From assembly GCA_020205615.1 (NCBI GenBank), contig CM035163.1, forward strand, positions 47,461,652-47,525,651: 64,000 nt of DNA. The letters run 5' to 3'. Shown here piece after piece: positions 48,882-60,792 of the stretch (the stretch's first letter is position 1; every line of letters begins with the position of its first letter). A model generated the notes under the pieces. It ran no database searches. It was given only the letters and a program-made list of their open reading frames with translations, and had not been told where the DNA came from. Origin of the DNA: Panax quinquefolius (taxonomy: Eukaryota > Streptophyta > Magnoliopsida > Apiales > Araliaceae). The position numbers were made by a program, and so were the translations under genes.

Positions 48882-49709
48882 ACGGGTCAATAACGTCCCC
48901 ATAGCAAATAATGACAAAAATACAAAAAACTAAAATATTATTAACTTAATAAAATCATCCACTACATAATCATTCATTATCTTTACAATTAACCATCTAA
49001 AGCTACCACAGTTCTTCAATCAAAATATATATCTACATATATAGAGAGAGTACACTTCATAATTTCGTCCCTTGTCTTCCGTAAACGTAGCACGAAAATT
49101 TGATACATGTGATTGTAAGGCAAGGTGTCGTAGAAGCGGCCTTCCCCGCATATTTAAAAATAATAGCAAGTCAGGAAAATGAAGTAAATAGGTCACCAGA
49201 GGCACTTAGTGCTAAAATCAATACACAAAGACAACAATGTTGTACTATTTTCTTACTAATCAAGGGACATGGAAGAAGGTAATACCCTTTTTATTGACTA
49301 CCAAATTAATATCTAAATCAAATATCCTGAAGAAGACAAGCATGTGCTTCGTGAACCTCCTCCTGGTGGGTATACATTGACACACGGATCAAGATAATAA
49401 TTGATGCTCATAAATAATGCTACAAGTGAACAGACATTTTGCAGGCTTATAACGATGACAGTACAACTTGATAAATATGTTCGTGCGTGTAACAAAAGTC
49501 AGAAACATACTTAATTTTGGGAAGTTTGATTCCTAAAACTTTTAATAACTTAACAAGTCAACAACAAAAAATTAAGTTTCCAATTTATAAGTGAACAAAA
49601 CCTCTCTTTTGATTATTTATACCTACATGTACTCCTGAACTTTTAAATTACGATAGAATAACAGAATACTTGAGAAACACATTTAAATAGGCAAATATTA
49701 CCACTTTAC
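48882..49709. other. Unassigned region with weak coding-like stretches
   Basis: On the plus strand, 49100-49282 is an open 60-codon frame, and at about 49322-49390 an open stretch encodes EEDKHVLREPPPGGYTLTHG. I do not recognise either. They could be remnants of a transposon or a host gene. No METTL22-like continuation is visible here on the minus strand. Confidence 0.3.
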
Positions 49710-49812
49710 CTGTACCAGCACCAAGCTCTTCAGTAACAATTCCATCAAAATCTGATGATGTAAACATTTTATGCAACACAAAATCAGCTAGTACCAGTTC
49801 TGCTCTCCACAC
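49710..49812 (-). pseudogene. METTL22-like methyltransferase, exon fragment
   Basis: Open exon of 103 bp bounded by acceptor TTATCAG and donor GTAAAG on the minus strand. It encodes VWRAELVLADFVLHK, then SSDFDGIVTEELGAGT, matching the SAM-binding motif I region (E-x-GAGTG) of plant METTL22-type lysine methyltransferases. In the family the motif is preceded by a hydrophobic residue, here T-E. No following exon with the rest of the Rossmann fold is seen before the CACTA-like sequence, so the gene looks truncated. Confidence 0.65.
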
Positions 49813-50004
49813 CTGATAAGGGAATAAGATTCAAGACAAAAAAAGCCAATATAACAGTTGCTGAGTTAGATACAGATGACGTGATGGATTTTGAGATAAT
49901 AGATTGCAAAAATAGGATTCAATGAAGCAAACCCCGAGTAGAGAAACTTTTAGGATTCTGAAAGCATCAAATAAAAACAAATTACTTGGCAAAAAAAATA
50001 TCAC

Positions 50005-50105
50005 CTGTAAACCAACACATGGAATGGATGAAGTGATAGTATGCTGAATAGTCATGGAAAAATTGTACTCGGTGTCTTCTGCACGTAGAGAATATGGTTC
50101 ATTAG
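50005..50105 (-). pseudogene. METTL22-like methyltransferase, preceding exon fragment
   Basis: Encodes EDTEYNFSMTIQHTITSSIP then CVGLQ and ends at donor GTGATA (junction after 50005). It splices in phase into the next exon to give GLQ-VWRAE, as in the family. The upstream boundary is uncertain (an AG lies near 50090). The frame is open. Confidence 0.62.
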
Positions 50106-50283
50106 AGTGTTTTATGAGAAGAACAAATATGCATAATGCATACAATATAAAAAGTACTATCACTTCAAATGAAGTGGATTGAGATTTGATTAAAAAAATC
50201 TCCCTGATAAGTTCAAAGTCCCATACATAAAAAATTAAACCCCTGTACCCAGTACCTGAATATAGGAATGAAATAGTTTACCT

Positions 50284-50340
50284 GCAACAAAGCAACTTCG
50301 GGAAACCCAAAACTGAACTTGAGGAAGCACCAAATCTACT
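50284..50340 (-). pseudogene. METTL22-like, degenerate upstream exon remnant
   Basis: The minus strand encodes DLVLPQ, preceded by DEG and a stop and followed by VQFWVSRSCFVA, ending at a GTAAAC donor-like site. DLVLP resembles the acidic DGDLVLPRR stretch before the ITSSIP exon in plant METTL22-like proteins. The in-frame stop before it indicates decay. Low certainty. Confidence 0.35.
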
Positions 50341-51245
50341 TACCCTCATCAATACTCAACTAATTACTCATGCCAAACACATACCAAGAAATTTAGCTGA
50401 GGGAAAGCTCAAATGTGATTGTGTTTATCTCTTCACAATAAGACTGTAAATAACTTTTCTAATCTGCAAATCTTATAATAATGTTATGATAAATGATATT
50501 TTACTCCTTTTGTTCTTCATTTCTCTTTTTCTTTATAAATTTGAAAGTAGTTGACAATAGATGTAAATTTTATCTAACAAAGTTTGCTGCCAAACATCTG
50601 ATTGTGATACTATAATTCAAATTACAAGACAAATACGGCTTTGAACTCATCGTACTTTTAGGTACAACTGATGTGGTTGATGCCCCGCTTGATGACACTT
50701 TAGTCTACAATGGTTACAAAATACATACAGAATCAGTAATGGATTTAAATTCTTTCTTACGGTAGGTAAAATAGTTATATTACAAAAATGAAGGGTGTGA
50801 CTGGTTATTGACAGCACCATGACATAAGATAAATGTACCTATAGAACTGAATAGTTCAATCCTTTCCCGGATCTAAACTAAATATAAATTGCATTATAAC
50901 TATTTCAGTTTCGATGTTCAACCAAACAATTACATTATCACCACTCATTCAAATACCACACCATGCTACAAGAGAAACACCAAAAATCAATTTTAATAAG
51001 ATGAAGAATAAGAAAAGATAAAACTGGTGAACTTAAATTAAGATAGAGATTAATTAATGACAGACAAAAATATAGCTATTAGTAAATACCTCAATTGATT
51101 CATAGAACCAAAAATCGTCTTCATATGCTATGCTGACGGTACCCCACCGTAGTCGATAGTGTCGCGGTCATATATGTGTTAGTGATTTACATGTGTTAGT
51201 GAATATATGTGTTAATGATATACAAAGGGGTTTAAAACTGCATAC
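50341..51245 (-). other. Intron-like / intergenic DNA between two gene remnants
   Basis: No clear exon. A short open minus-strand stretch at about 51074-51140 encodes SIAYEDDFWFYESIE before a GTATTT donor-like site. I do not recognise it, and it may be chance. Confidence 0.35.
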
Positions 51246-51345
51246 CTCAAACATTTATATGAAAAATATTCGATCATAGGATGCTTCCATATCAAACGTG
51301 CTAATATCTGTAACAATGACCTCCACATTTTGGAGATGAAGAACC
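51246..51345 (-). pseudogene. CNMT-like methyltransferase, exon with premature stop
   Basis: The exon lies between acceptor TCAATAG and donor GTATGC and encodes VLHLQNVEVIVTDISTFDME then ASYDRIFFI. This is the part of the Rossmann methyltransferase that in coclaurine N-methyltransferase / cyclopropane-fatty-acid-synthase-like plant enzymes reads (Y)DRI(F/I)SIEMFEH. The glutamate codon after FFI is TAA (51255-51257), then MFE continues in frame to the splice donor, so it is a simple nonsense change. Later exons (HMKNY onward) are not found. Confidence 0.82.
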
Positions 51346-51531
51346 CTATTGAGAAAGAAAGAGGAAATTCTTGAGGTCCTCAAATATACCAGTGCTTTTT
51401 CGTAACAAAACGGTACCTCTACAGATAAAAGCAAAGAGATGCACCAAAACATGTACAGTTTCAGGAAAAGTTGCTAGAGATCATGTCTGAATGTTCACTC
51501 TACTACATAAGGTAATTATCAAGTCACATAC

Positions 51532-51781
51532 CGGCATTGTTCCTCAATAAATGCTTTTTGGGTCGTTGAATTGCAAATCCCAGTTATCTTGCATTTGTTA
51601 TACTTCTGTGCTATATATGTATATGGATAAAGATCCCCAGCCACATCCAACATCAAGAACAGTATGACCATCTTCTAATTGTGATCTATCACAGTACATT
51701 TCCAACAATTTTTTCTCAACATCATCTAAGGTGCTCGACTTATCAGGGAAGTAGCAACAACGGCATAATTCACGTACAAAA
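51532..51781 (-). pseudogene. CNMT-like methyltransferase, SAM-binding exon with frameshift
   Basis: Encodes CCYFPDKSSTLDDVEKKLLE, MYCDRSQLEDGHTVLDVGCG then WGSLSIY, and in a shifted frame AQKYNKCKITGICNSTTQKA then FIEEQCR. VLDVGCGWGSLS is SAM-binding motif I of the CNMT/CFA-synthase family. A 4-base gain in the run ATACATATATAGC at about 51614-51634 puts the second half out of frame. The donor GTATGT follows EEQCR and splices in phase to the 51246-51345 exon. The upstream boundary near 51781 is tentative. Element F is inserted 16-20 bp beyond it, in the intron. Confidence 0.85.
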
Positions 51782-51801
51782 CTAAGTATTAATGCTAGAG
51801 A

Positions 51802-54567
51802 TGTAAGACCCCAATTTTTTTTATAAATAAAATAGAATTTCCTTTATTTATTATTTTGAAATAGTAAGGGTTTATTTGATTAATGTGGTCAGTTATGGGT
51901 AAAATGCGCAAATATCTTAAATAAGCAAGTGGTCATAAAACATTCATTGTTGTCGGGGAATATTCGTTTAGTCGTGGAATATTCTTGCTATCGGAAAATA
52001 TTCGTATCAGACGACCACAATTTTTTGTGGGCCCCATAACGGAAAGTTTATTGGATGAAGAAAATGACAAGTATAAGTTGTTTATAAATAATAACAGAAT
52101 TGTTGTTACAAGTAATATCGTTGGAATAATTTGGTGGTTAAAAACAAGAACGCGCGTTGTCAGACAAGAAGATACCTGCAGATTATTGCACCAATTATTG
52201 ATTCTTACGTAAGAAGGCACTACTCAATAATTGTTACAATAATTAATGTTCAATATTTTATTTTATTGATTCAATAATTGCTACGTTGATATTTTATATT
52301 ATTGTTGTTTAAATAATTGTCACTGCACAATATTTTTCATTATCAGATCAATAATTTATATTATTGGAATAATATTATTAGATAACATTATTGACAATGT
52401 CTAGAAAGTTCTGTCTAAGGAGAGGTTTGGTCACCTAATTACGTGCCAGTAAGGAGAAATCCTTATTGAAAAGCCCCCTCTTTCTTTGGGAACTACTTAC
52501 GGTCACAAGATTGTGATTTCAAATATTATTTGTGAATAATTAATTATTGATTTATATGATAAGGAAAATATTCATTTTATGTGGATATAGATAGAAAAAA
52601 AAATTTAATGTTACAATTGTTGAAAATCGATATTTTATCTTTTTCTGATAAAATAATTCATTTAAATATATTATTATATTTTAATAATATAATAATGGTG
52701 ATATTTTTACAATAAAAGTGTGATATATGAATAAATGAGGAAGAATATTTTTGTTACAATAAATATTAAAAACATGTTTTTCATGTTTGTAGACCCCATT
52801 TCTTGATTGAAATTTGATTATAGCCTGTATAATTGTCCGTTTATGGATTTCGATCAACTTCTGATTGGAATGTGAAAAAACTTAAACTTACAAAGTTGTA
52901 GAGAATGAGATTTCCTATGGAAAGGACATAATGTTCGTATTTTTCTGAAAAAGGACTATTTATTATGAATTATTGAAGTTCCAAAGTTCCAGAATAATTG
53001 ATTTTTAAAGTTTTAATTATTTTTTGTTAGAAAAACGTTTTTTTTTTCATTATTGGTGGGCCCCACATGTGTGGTAAATGAGCTGAATTCAGATTCTTTG
53101 GTGGTGGGCTTGAAAATTTAATAAATAAAATTATTTTAATAAATTTTCTGCTTTGGTGTTCTAAGCAATTTTCTATAAATAGGGTGTTTAGGTTATAATT
53201 GAAAATCACACAAGAAACTGGAGTTTTCTCTCTATATATTATCGAGCGTATTTTTGTGAGTATTTAGATATCTTGAGTGTTGTTATACGGTGCAAGTTCC
53301 TTCAACACTATATCCCGATATTCCAAATGTAAGTACTATTCTTTTCGAGGTAAGGGATGTTATTTTTTTATAAATGATATTATTTCTTTCAATATCATTA
53401 CGCCGTAATATTGGTAAGATTTTTCTTGTGAAATTTTATCTTTTCATGCTATTCACAAGTTACTATTCATGAAGTTACTATTATTACTATTCAGTTACTA
53501 TTCACGAAAGTACTATTCACTAACTATTCATGATGATTTTTCTTGTGAAATTTCTACCTTTTAGTGTCTGAGTTACTATTCACGATACTATACACTATTA
53601 TTTACAAAAATACATACACTATTCACAAAAAATTTAATTTTTCTTTTCTCGTGTCCAAGATTGTCTCATTATGGTTCCTATCTTTGATCGATCTATGTTT
53701 TGATCTTCATTTTTGAATTTCGCTTCCACAATAGTTTATTATGGAGTATTTTTGAACTTGGATTGTCTAAAATACTTAATCCTTAATATTTGTTCTTTTG
53801 TCTCACTAGATTCGCTTTTCTTTAAAATATATTTTTCATCATCCTCACCCTAAATGATGATATTATCGAATATCTTCGGCCCAGATTGCAAAGATGAATG
53901 ATTGATGAATATCTTTTGCCCAGAGTAAGTGCAAAGATGAACATGTGTCGAGATGAACACGATCGATCGATTAATATCTTTGGTCTGTAGTGTAAAGATG
54001 ACTATTTGATTAAAGATGTATATCGATTGATGTTACAGGATAAAATATCGATGATGGACTTTTAAATTCATAGATGATATTAGATTTCATTCTCTACTTA
54101 ACTCTTATAATGAATTATTGTTTTCACCGCAAATTGTTGATCTAAAACTTGTTGTTTATTGTATTCTATCGATTTTTCCTCGTCAAGACTAAGGATAATT
54201 TGTTGTACATTATCTTAGTCATAATATTCTTTACTGGGCTAGTTGAGCTCACCATTTTCCTTTTTGTTCCATTTTTCTTCTCAAGAAGCGATAATATAGC
54301 AGGGAGTAGTCAAGGTGTGGAGTGATATTCCAAGGCAGTGGTTATAGTAGTCCTCACTATTCTTTAAAATAGTGTATCAATAATTGTAATAAGGATTCAT
54401 TTGAGTGTTGATATTGTATAGAAAACAATATTTGTATTTAAACTCACAGTATGTGTTGTCGTATTTTGCACGACAATTGTAATAATGAAGTCAGTAGTTG
54501 TTTCGCATTCATGTATTTGCGACTCGTAATAGGGTGGGTGGATTGGACCTATTTTGGGGGCGCCACA
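51802..54567 (+). repeat. 5' LTR of element F
   Basis: Starts TGTAAGACCCC and ends GGGGGCGCCACA, 2766 bp. TATA box CTATAAATAG at 53173-53182, donor-like GAGGTAAGGG at 53348, and a TTACTATTCAC minisatellite at about 53455-53640. The U3 is more diverged from B and C than those are from each other, with a unique block at about 52540-53040 shared only by its partner LTR. Confidence 0.93.
53173..53182 (+). promoter_or_regulatory. LTR TATA box (element F)
   Basis: CTATAAATAG; in the 3' LTR it is CTATAAATAT at 59010-59019. Confidence 0.65.
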
Positions 54568-54742
54568 GTTGGTATCGTAGTTTAGGATACGATCTCCATG
54601 AGATCGGGAAATAGAACTATGAGGGGAGAGACAAGTAAATCATTCGCTAGTATGTCCTACCTAAGCTTATTGTTGGTTGGTCAGAGTATAGGGTTATTAT
54701 GTTGCATGTTAATTTGTTTAATTAACCCTTGTTTTATGGCAG
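53350..54742 (+). other. Candidate leader intron spanning LTR end, PBS and leader
   Basis: Donor GAG/GTAAGG at 53350 and acceptor TTGTTTTATGGCAG at 54729-54742, 9 bases before the gag ATG at 54752. Element B has a similar TTGTTTTGTGGCAAG just before its gag start. Inferred from consensus only. Confidence 0.35.
54568..54583 (+). promoter_or_regulatory. Primer binding site (element F)
   Basis: GTTGGTATCGTAGTTT contains TGGTATC followed by a diverged AGAGC, directly after the 5' LTR. Confidence 0.65.
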
Positions 54743-54751
54743 TATTTAAGA

Positions 54752-55870
54752 ATGGCAACTGAGAATGTTAACAGTGGAGTAAATGAGACCGTGGAGACAC
54801 CTTTACTCACCAATCAGGAGAACGTGCAACAAGAAGACAATGTTCATCATGTAAACAACACCACTGATCAGACGATGAACGATGAGATGTTTAGAAGCTT
54901 TTTACAGTTCATGCAAAATCAGACGAGGGAGACTCGTGTACAAAATACGGGTGGAAATGATAGCAACGCGCGTTTTGTCACAGCCAAGCAGTTCAAAGAG
55001 TTGGGACCACCAGAATTCTGGGAAAAGCCGGATCCGATTAAGACAGAGACGTGGGTTAAGCAAATTACCAAGATATTCGACGTTTTGGGATGCACGGAAG
55101 AATAGAAGGTTCCATTCGCCACCTTTATGTTCCGTAACGAGGCAGATTACTGGTGGGAATCTGTGAAGTGTACCCATCCAGCTGCACTCAACATGTCTTG
55201 AGAAACATTTCAGAAACTGTTCAACGACAAGTACTTTCCCGAAAGTATTCGCTATATGAAGGAGGTAGAGTTTATTAGACTAGAATGTAAATAATATGAC
55301 GGTGTCCCAAAGACGAGGTAAGTTCATGAGTTATCCAGATTTGCACCTCATTTGGTGGAGAATGAGGAACGATGACGCGGATGTTTTCGAGAGGTTTGAA
55401 AACCCGACATACGCCAATATCTCATTTCTCATAAATTTTCTATATTCGGGATGTTGTGAATAGGCTCGATTATTCGAGCGCGATAACGAGTCATTTCATA
55501 GAAGAATAACGACCAACAACTCGATGATAATCAGATCATATGGCACCAATCATCGTAACAATGATAACCATCATAGAGAAAATTATCATTCCAAAAATGG
55601 TAACCACTTTGATGGTAATCATGACCAAGATAATAATAGAAATAATTCAAGTGGAAATTTCAAGAAGAGAAGATTTAATAATGACGGAAGACGCTTCGAC
55701 AAAGAAAGACCAACACCAAAGAACAAATTCTGGGGAGGAGAACGACCGCCGCTTAGATGCTACAAATGCGAGATGAGGGACATATAAGTCCAAACTGTTT
55801 CACAAACCTTACAAGGTATGTTTTAGTTGTGGAAAAGACGGTCATATAGCTAGATTTTATCAGTAGAGAA
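54752..55870 (+). pseudogene. Broken gag of element F
   Basis: An open 118-codon start encodes MATENVNSGVNETVETPLLT, an acidic/Asn-rich N-terminus, then FKELGPPEFWEKPDPIKTET and IFDVLGCTEE before a TAG at 55103-55105 where elements B and C have a glutamine-type position. Capsid continues in other frames with ADYWWES and FNDKYFPESIRYMKE. The first zinc knuckle at about 55757-55800 lacks one base (CYKC present, HISPNC shifted). The second, CFSCGKDGHIARF, ends in Tyr instead of Cys. Confidence 0.85.
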
Positions 55871-57655
55871 ATCAAGTTCAATGGGATGGGGTGACACCAA
55901 AGACGATACGGACACTTGACAAAACAAAGTCAATGGTTCTCGAAGAGCGTTTGTTGTGATCGCCAAAAAGCGAGAACCCGAATGAAGTTAGCACAGGTTA
56001 GTTAATTATAAATTCTTGCGAAATCTATACCTTATTAGACATCGGTTCTACCCATTCTTTTATCTCTCCCGCTTAGTGCTCAACGCTTTAAACTGATTCG
56101 AGAATTAGACTTTGACTTATTTATGGAGACTCCATTAGAGAAACTTTCGTTACATCCACTGCTTATAAATCTTGTTTGATCCAAGTTTGCACCATCACAC
56201 ATTACACCGTTAATCTTATCTCTTTAAAGATACTTGCTTTTTGATGATTTTAGGCCGTTAAAATCATCATGCCAAAATTGATCGCTTTAAGGTCAGTTAG
56301 TTTTCATATTCCTAAGCAACCCGTTATTCAATTCAAGCAACCAAACCATCAAGTCAAACTCTTTCATATCAAGCCATAAAGCCGTTCGTTTATTGAAAAA
56401 TGGATGCCAAGTTTTCTTAGCCCATGTCATGAACTTGAACAAAAATACGTCAGATTTGAATTATATTTCTGTTGTTAGTGAATTTCCTGACGTATTTCCT
56501 GAAGAATTTCTCGGCCTACTCCCAGAGCATGATATTGAATTTTGTATTGACTTTGAACCCGGTACAAAACCCATTTCTAAAATCTCATATCGAATGACTC
56601 CTATTGAACTTCAGGAGTTAAAAATTCAACTATAGAAGTTGATAACCGAGCCTCTAACTGGTGACTTCCTTTGTGGAATGCAGAAAACCGCATCTCGTAG
56701 GAGACGCCATATTCGTAAGTGAGTAAACCGATAGGTGTCATTGTGACGTGTTATCCAAGATTGGAATACGAGTCACAGCTTCGAGAGCAAACTAAGTCAA
56801 GAATCTAAATACGTAGCTTTTCAGGCTTATTTGGTTATTATCGAAGATTTGTGGAAAGATTTTTTCGAATCGCTATTTCCATTAACTCAACCGACTCAGT
56901 AGAGATACAAAATTTTGAATGGAGCAAGGAATGTGGGAAGAGCTTCAAGAACTCAAGAGGAGACTCATTTCGCACATGTTCTAACCATACCATCCTCGAA
57001 AAGTTTAACGTGGTAGCCGACGTGTCGAGTAAAAGATCGATACGAGCAGTATGAAGTGTGATATTGTCAAAGACCCATTTTCAGATAACTTATAAATGAT
57101 AGAGATAGAGTTAAAGACTCTAGGGACCCATGTGATGATATACGAGTAGAATCGACTTTAATCGATGAAGTTAAAACCGTTCAAGCTACACATCGGAGCT
57201 GATGGATATAAAGAAGAAGGTGCAAGAAGGCGTTATTCTAGAAGTAAGATTTGATGAAGAGAGGAAAGCTCAAACCTTCGATCTATTGGTCGATTTGAAA
57301 TCCTCGATCGAATAGCAACTGTGGCCTATAGACTCGTTTTACCGCCAAGTATTTCGCGTGTTCATAACGCTTTTTCGCGATCGATGTTACGTAAATATGT
57401 GGACGACCCAACCACGTTATCGAAGTTAGAACCGCACGAAAAATAGCCAGTAGATTTAACGACGAGGAAGTACCACCAAGATCTTGGATAGAAGGAGCAT
57501 GTCCTATGCATTAAAGTCATACCACAAGTCAAAGTTTTGTGCAGAAACCATGCTATTGAAGAAATGACCTGAGAGTTGAAAACAGAAATAAAAGCGAGGT
57601 ATCTTCACCTTTTCGAAACACCAGGTACGTACGTCAATTTCGAAGACGAAATTTC
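55871..57655 (+). pseudogene. Pol remnants of element F
   Basis: Patches in family order: protease LLDIGSTHSFISP (D-I-G) near 56035-56075, RT start EFPDVFPEEFLGLLPEHDIE at about 56480-56540, and RT end GLFGYYRRFVERFFRIAI near 56825-56880. Then come an RNase H end VVADVSSKRS at about 57010-57040, integrase C-terminus near 57290-57430 and chromodomain-like tail near 57460-57640. The catalytic FIDD of RT and the integrase core are deleted, so the copy could move only with help from another element. Confidence 0.8.
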
Positions 57656-57670
57656 ATAAGGAGGGGAGGT
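57656..57670 (+). promoter_or_regulatory. Polypurine tract (element F)
   Basis: TAAGGAGGGGAGGT directly before the 3' LTR. Confidence 0.75.
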
Positions 57671-60432
57671 TGCAAGAACCCGAATTTTTTTATAAATAAA
57701 ATAGAATTTCCTTTATTTATTATTTTGAAATAGTAAGGGTTTATTTGATTAATGTGGTCAGTTATGGGTAAAATGCGCAAATATCTTAAATAAGCAAGTG
57801 GTTATAAAATATTCATTGTTGTCGGTGAATATTCGTTTGGTCGTGAAATATTCTTGCTATCGGAAAATATTCGTACGACGGCGCAGCCTTTTGTGAGCCC
57901 CATAACGAAAAAGCGATTGGATGAAGAAAACGATAAATATAAGTTATTTATAAATAACGACGTAGTTATTACCGTTAATACTGTTGGAATACCCGGTGGT
58001 TAAAACACAAACACAAAGATACTACCAGATTGCACCAATTATTGATTCTTACGTAAGAAGGCACTACTCAATAATTGTTACAGTAATTAATGTTCAATAT
58101 TTTATTTTATTGATTCAATAATTGCTACGTTGATATTTTATATTATTATTATTTCAATAATTGTCACTGCACAATATTTTTCATTATCAGATCAATAATT
58201 CATATTATTTGAATAATATTATTAGATAACATTATTGGCAATGTCTAGAAAGTTCTCATCTAAGGAGAGGTTTGTCACCTAATAATTGCTGCCAAGAAGA
58301 GAGATTCTTATCGAAAGTCTCCTTTCTCCGAACTACCGGTTGTCAAGATTATGATTCTCGTAATATTATTTGTGAATAATTAATTATTAATTTATATGAT
58401 AAGAAAAATATTCATTTTATGTGGATATAGATAGAGAAAATTTTTAATGTGACAATTGTTGAAAATCAATATTTTATCTTTTTCTGATAAAATAATTCAT
58501 TTAAATATATTATTATATTTTAATAATATAATAATGGTGATATTTTTACAATAAAAGTGTGATATATGAATAAATGAGGAAGAATATTTTTGTTACAATA
58601 AATATTAAAAACATGTTTTTCATGTTTGTAGACCCCATTTCTTGATTGAAATTTGATTATAGCCTGTAAAATTGCCCGTTTATGGATTTCGATCAACTTC
58701 TGCTTAGAATGTGAAAAAACTTAAACTTACAAAGTTGTAGAGAATGAGATTTCCTATGGAAAGGACATAAGGTTCGAATTTTTCTGAAAAAAGGCTATTT
58801 ATTATGAATTATTGAAGTTCCAAAGTTCCAGAATAATTGATTTTTAAAGTTTTAATTATTTTTGTAAGAAAAACGTTTTTTTTTCATTATTGGTGGGCCC
58901 CACATGTGTGGTAAATGAGCTGAATTCAAATTCTTTGGTGGTGGGCTTGAAAATTTAATAAATAAAATTATTTTAATAAATTTTCTGCATTGGTGTTCTA
59001 AGCAATTTCCTATAAATATGGTGTTTAGGTTAGAATTGAAAATCACACCAGAAACTGAAATTTTCTCTCTATATTATCGAGCGTATTTTTGTGAGTATTT
59101 AGATATCTCGAGTGTTGCTATACGATGCAAGTTCCTTCAGCACTATATTCAGTATTCCAATCAAAAATACTGTCTTTTCGAGGTAAGGGGTGTTATTTTT
59201 TTTATAAATGACATTATTTCTTTCAATATCATTACGCCTTAATATGGTAAGATTTTTTTGTGAAATTCTTATCTTTTCATGTAAGGGTTATTATTCACGA
59301 AAGTTACTATTCAGAGTTAATATTCACGAGTTACTATTCATGAAAGTTACTATTCACGAAGTTACTATTCACGCAGTACTATTCACAAAGCATGATGATT
59401 TTTCTTGTAAAATTTCTACCTTTTAGTGTCTGAGTTACTATTCACGATATACTATTCACGATAGCACTATTACAAATATTTACACTATTCACGTAAAAAT
59501 TAAATTTTCTTTTCTCGTGTCCAAGATTGTTCATTATGGTTCCTATCTTTGATGGATCTATATTTTGATCTTCATTTTTGAATTTCGCCCACAATAGTTT
59601 ATTATGGAGTATTTTTGAACTGGATTGTCTAAAATACAAATCCTTAATATTTGTTCTTTTGTCTCACTAGATTCGCTTTTCTTTAAAATATATTTTCATC
59701 ATCCTCACCCTAAATGATGATATTACCGAATATCTTTGGCCCGTATTGCAAAAGATGAATGATTTTTGATGAATATCTTTGCCCGTCAGAAGCAAAAGAT
59801 GAACATGTGTTGAGATGAATACGACCGATCGATTAATATCTTTGGGCCCAGTAAAGCAAAGATGACTATTTGATTAAAGATGTATATCGATTGATGTTAC
59901 AGGATATAAATATCGATGATGGACTTTTAAATTCATAGATGATAGTAGATTTCATTCTCTACTTAACTCTTCTAATGAATTGTTGTTTTCACCGCAATTG
60001 TTGATCTAAAACTTGTTGTTTATTGTATTCTATCGATTTTTCCTCGTTGAAGACTAAGGATAATTTGTTGTACATTATCTTAGCCATAATATTCTTTATC
60101 GGGCTAGTTGAGCTCACCTTTTCCTTTTTGTTCCATTTTTCTTCTCGTGAAGAAGAGAATATAGCGGGGAGTAGTCGAGGTGTGGAGTGATGTTCCAAGA
60201 TAGTGGTTATAGTAGTCCCTCACTATTCGTAAAATAGTGTATCAATAATTGTAATGAGGACTCATTTGAGTGTTGATATTGTCTAGAAGACAATATTTGT
60301 ATTTAAACTCACAGTATGTATTGTCGTATTTTGCACGACAATTGTAATAATGAAGTTGTAGTTGTTTCTGTACCATGTATTTGACAACTCAAAATAAGTT
60401 GGATGGATTGGACCTATTTTGGGAGCATCACA
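57671..60432 (+). repeat. 3' LTR of element F
   Basis: Starts TGCAAGAACCCG and ends GGGAGCATCACA, 2762 bp. Long identical runs with the 5' LTR (for example around 58440-58680) are interrupted by patches of difference. Confidence 0.93.
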
Positions 60433-60437
60433 AGAGA

Positions 60438-60792
60438 TCAAAAAATTTTGATACTCAATTGTACAAACATTCCATGTCACTCTTTGCTTCTAGAATTTAG
60501 TTTTACTGAAGTCATCCTTGACATTCTGTTTTTACTCCTTAAAACTAACAACAATATGATAGCCACTCAATTCATTTAAATAAGTCTTAAACCCCAATAC
60601 GTTGTTATTGGTTTTTCTTTTTCAAGATCAGTTTGATAATGCAATAATTAAATATAAAATCACTGTGTTAGTCCACAGACAAATTTCTTCAATTCCCTGT
60701 TTGAGCTCCTGTGGCAAGCACTTTAGCTTGCGTCCAATTGCAGGTGCACATTTCTCACTATGTCATGTTATAATATTATAGAATTCATTTAC
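60438..60792 (-). other. Intron of the CNMT-like gene, with an unexplained open stretch
   Basis: Between element F and the upstream CNMT-like exon. On the minus strand, 60657-60755 is open for about 30 codons, encoding CAPAIGRKLKCLPQELKQGI then EEICLW, a composition that looks protein-like. I do not recognise it, and it has no obvious place in the CNMT family. Confidence 0.35.

Larger units (their letters stand above)
51802..60432 (+). mobile_element. Full-length Ty3/gypsy element F, internally deleted
   Basis: Two-LTR element of 8.6 kb with target duplication AGAGA at 51797-51801 and 60433-60437. LTRs lie at 51802-54567 and 57671-60432. The internal region is only 3.1 kb. Gag is mostly present, but reverse transcriptase, RNase H and integrase are reduced to short patches. 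It lies antisense inside an intron of the CNMT-like gene, very close to an exon. Confidence 0.93.

Noticed and set aside
51074..51140. Additional exon of the CNMT-like gene
   Set aside because: The open stretch (SIAYEDDFWFYESIE) does not align convincingly with the expected next exon of the family.
51985..52220. Overlapping 75- and 95-codon frames near the start of the element F LTR
   Set aside because: Located in U3 of the LTR. The partner LTR at about 57850-58090 breaks both frames.
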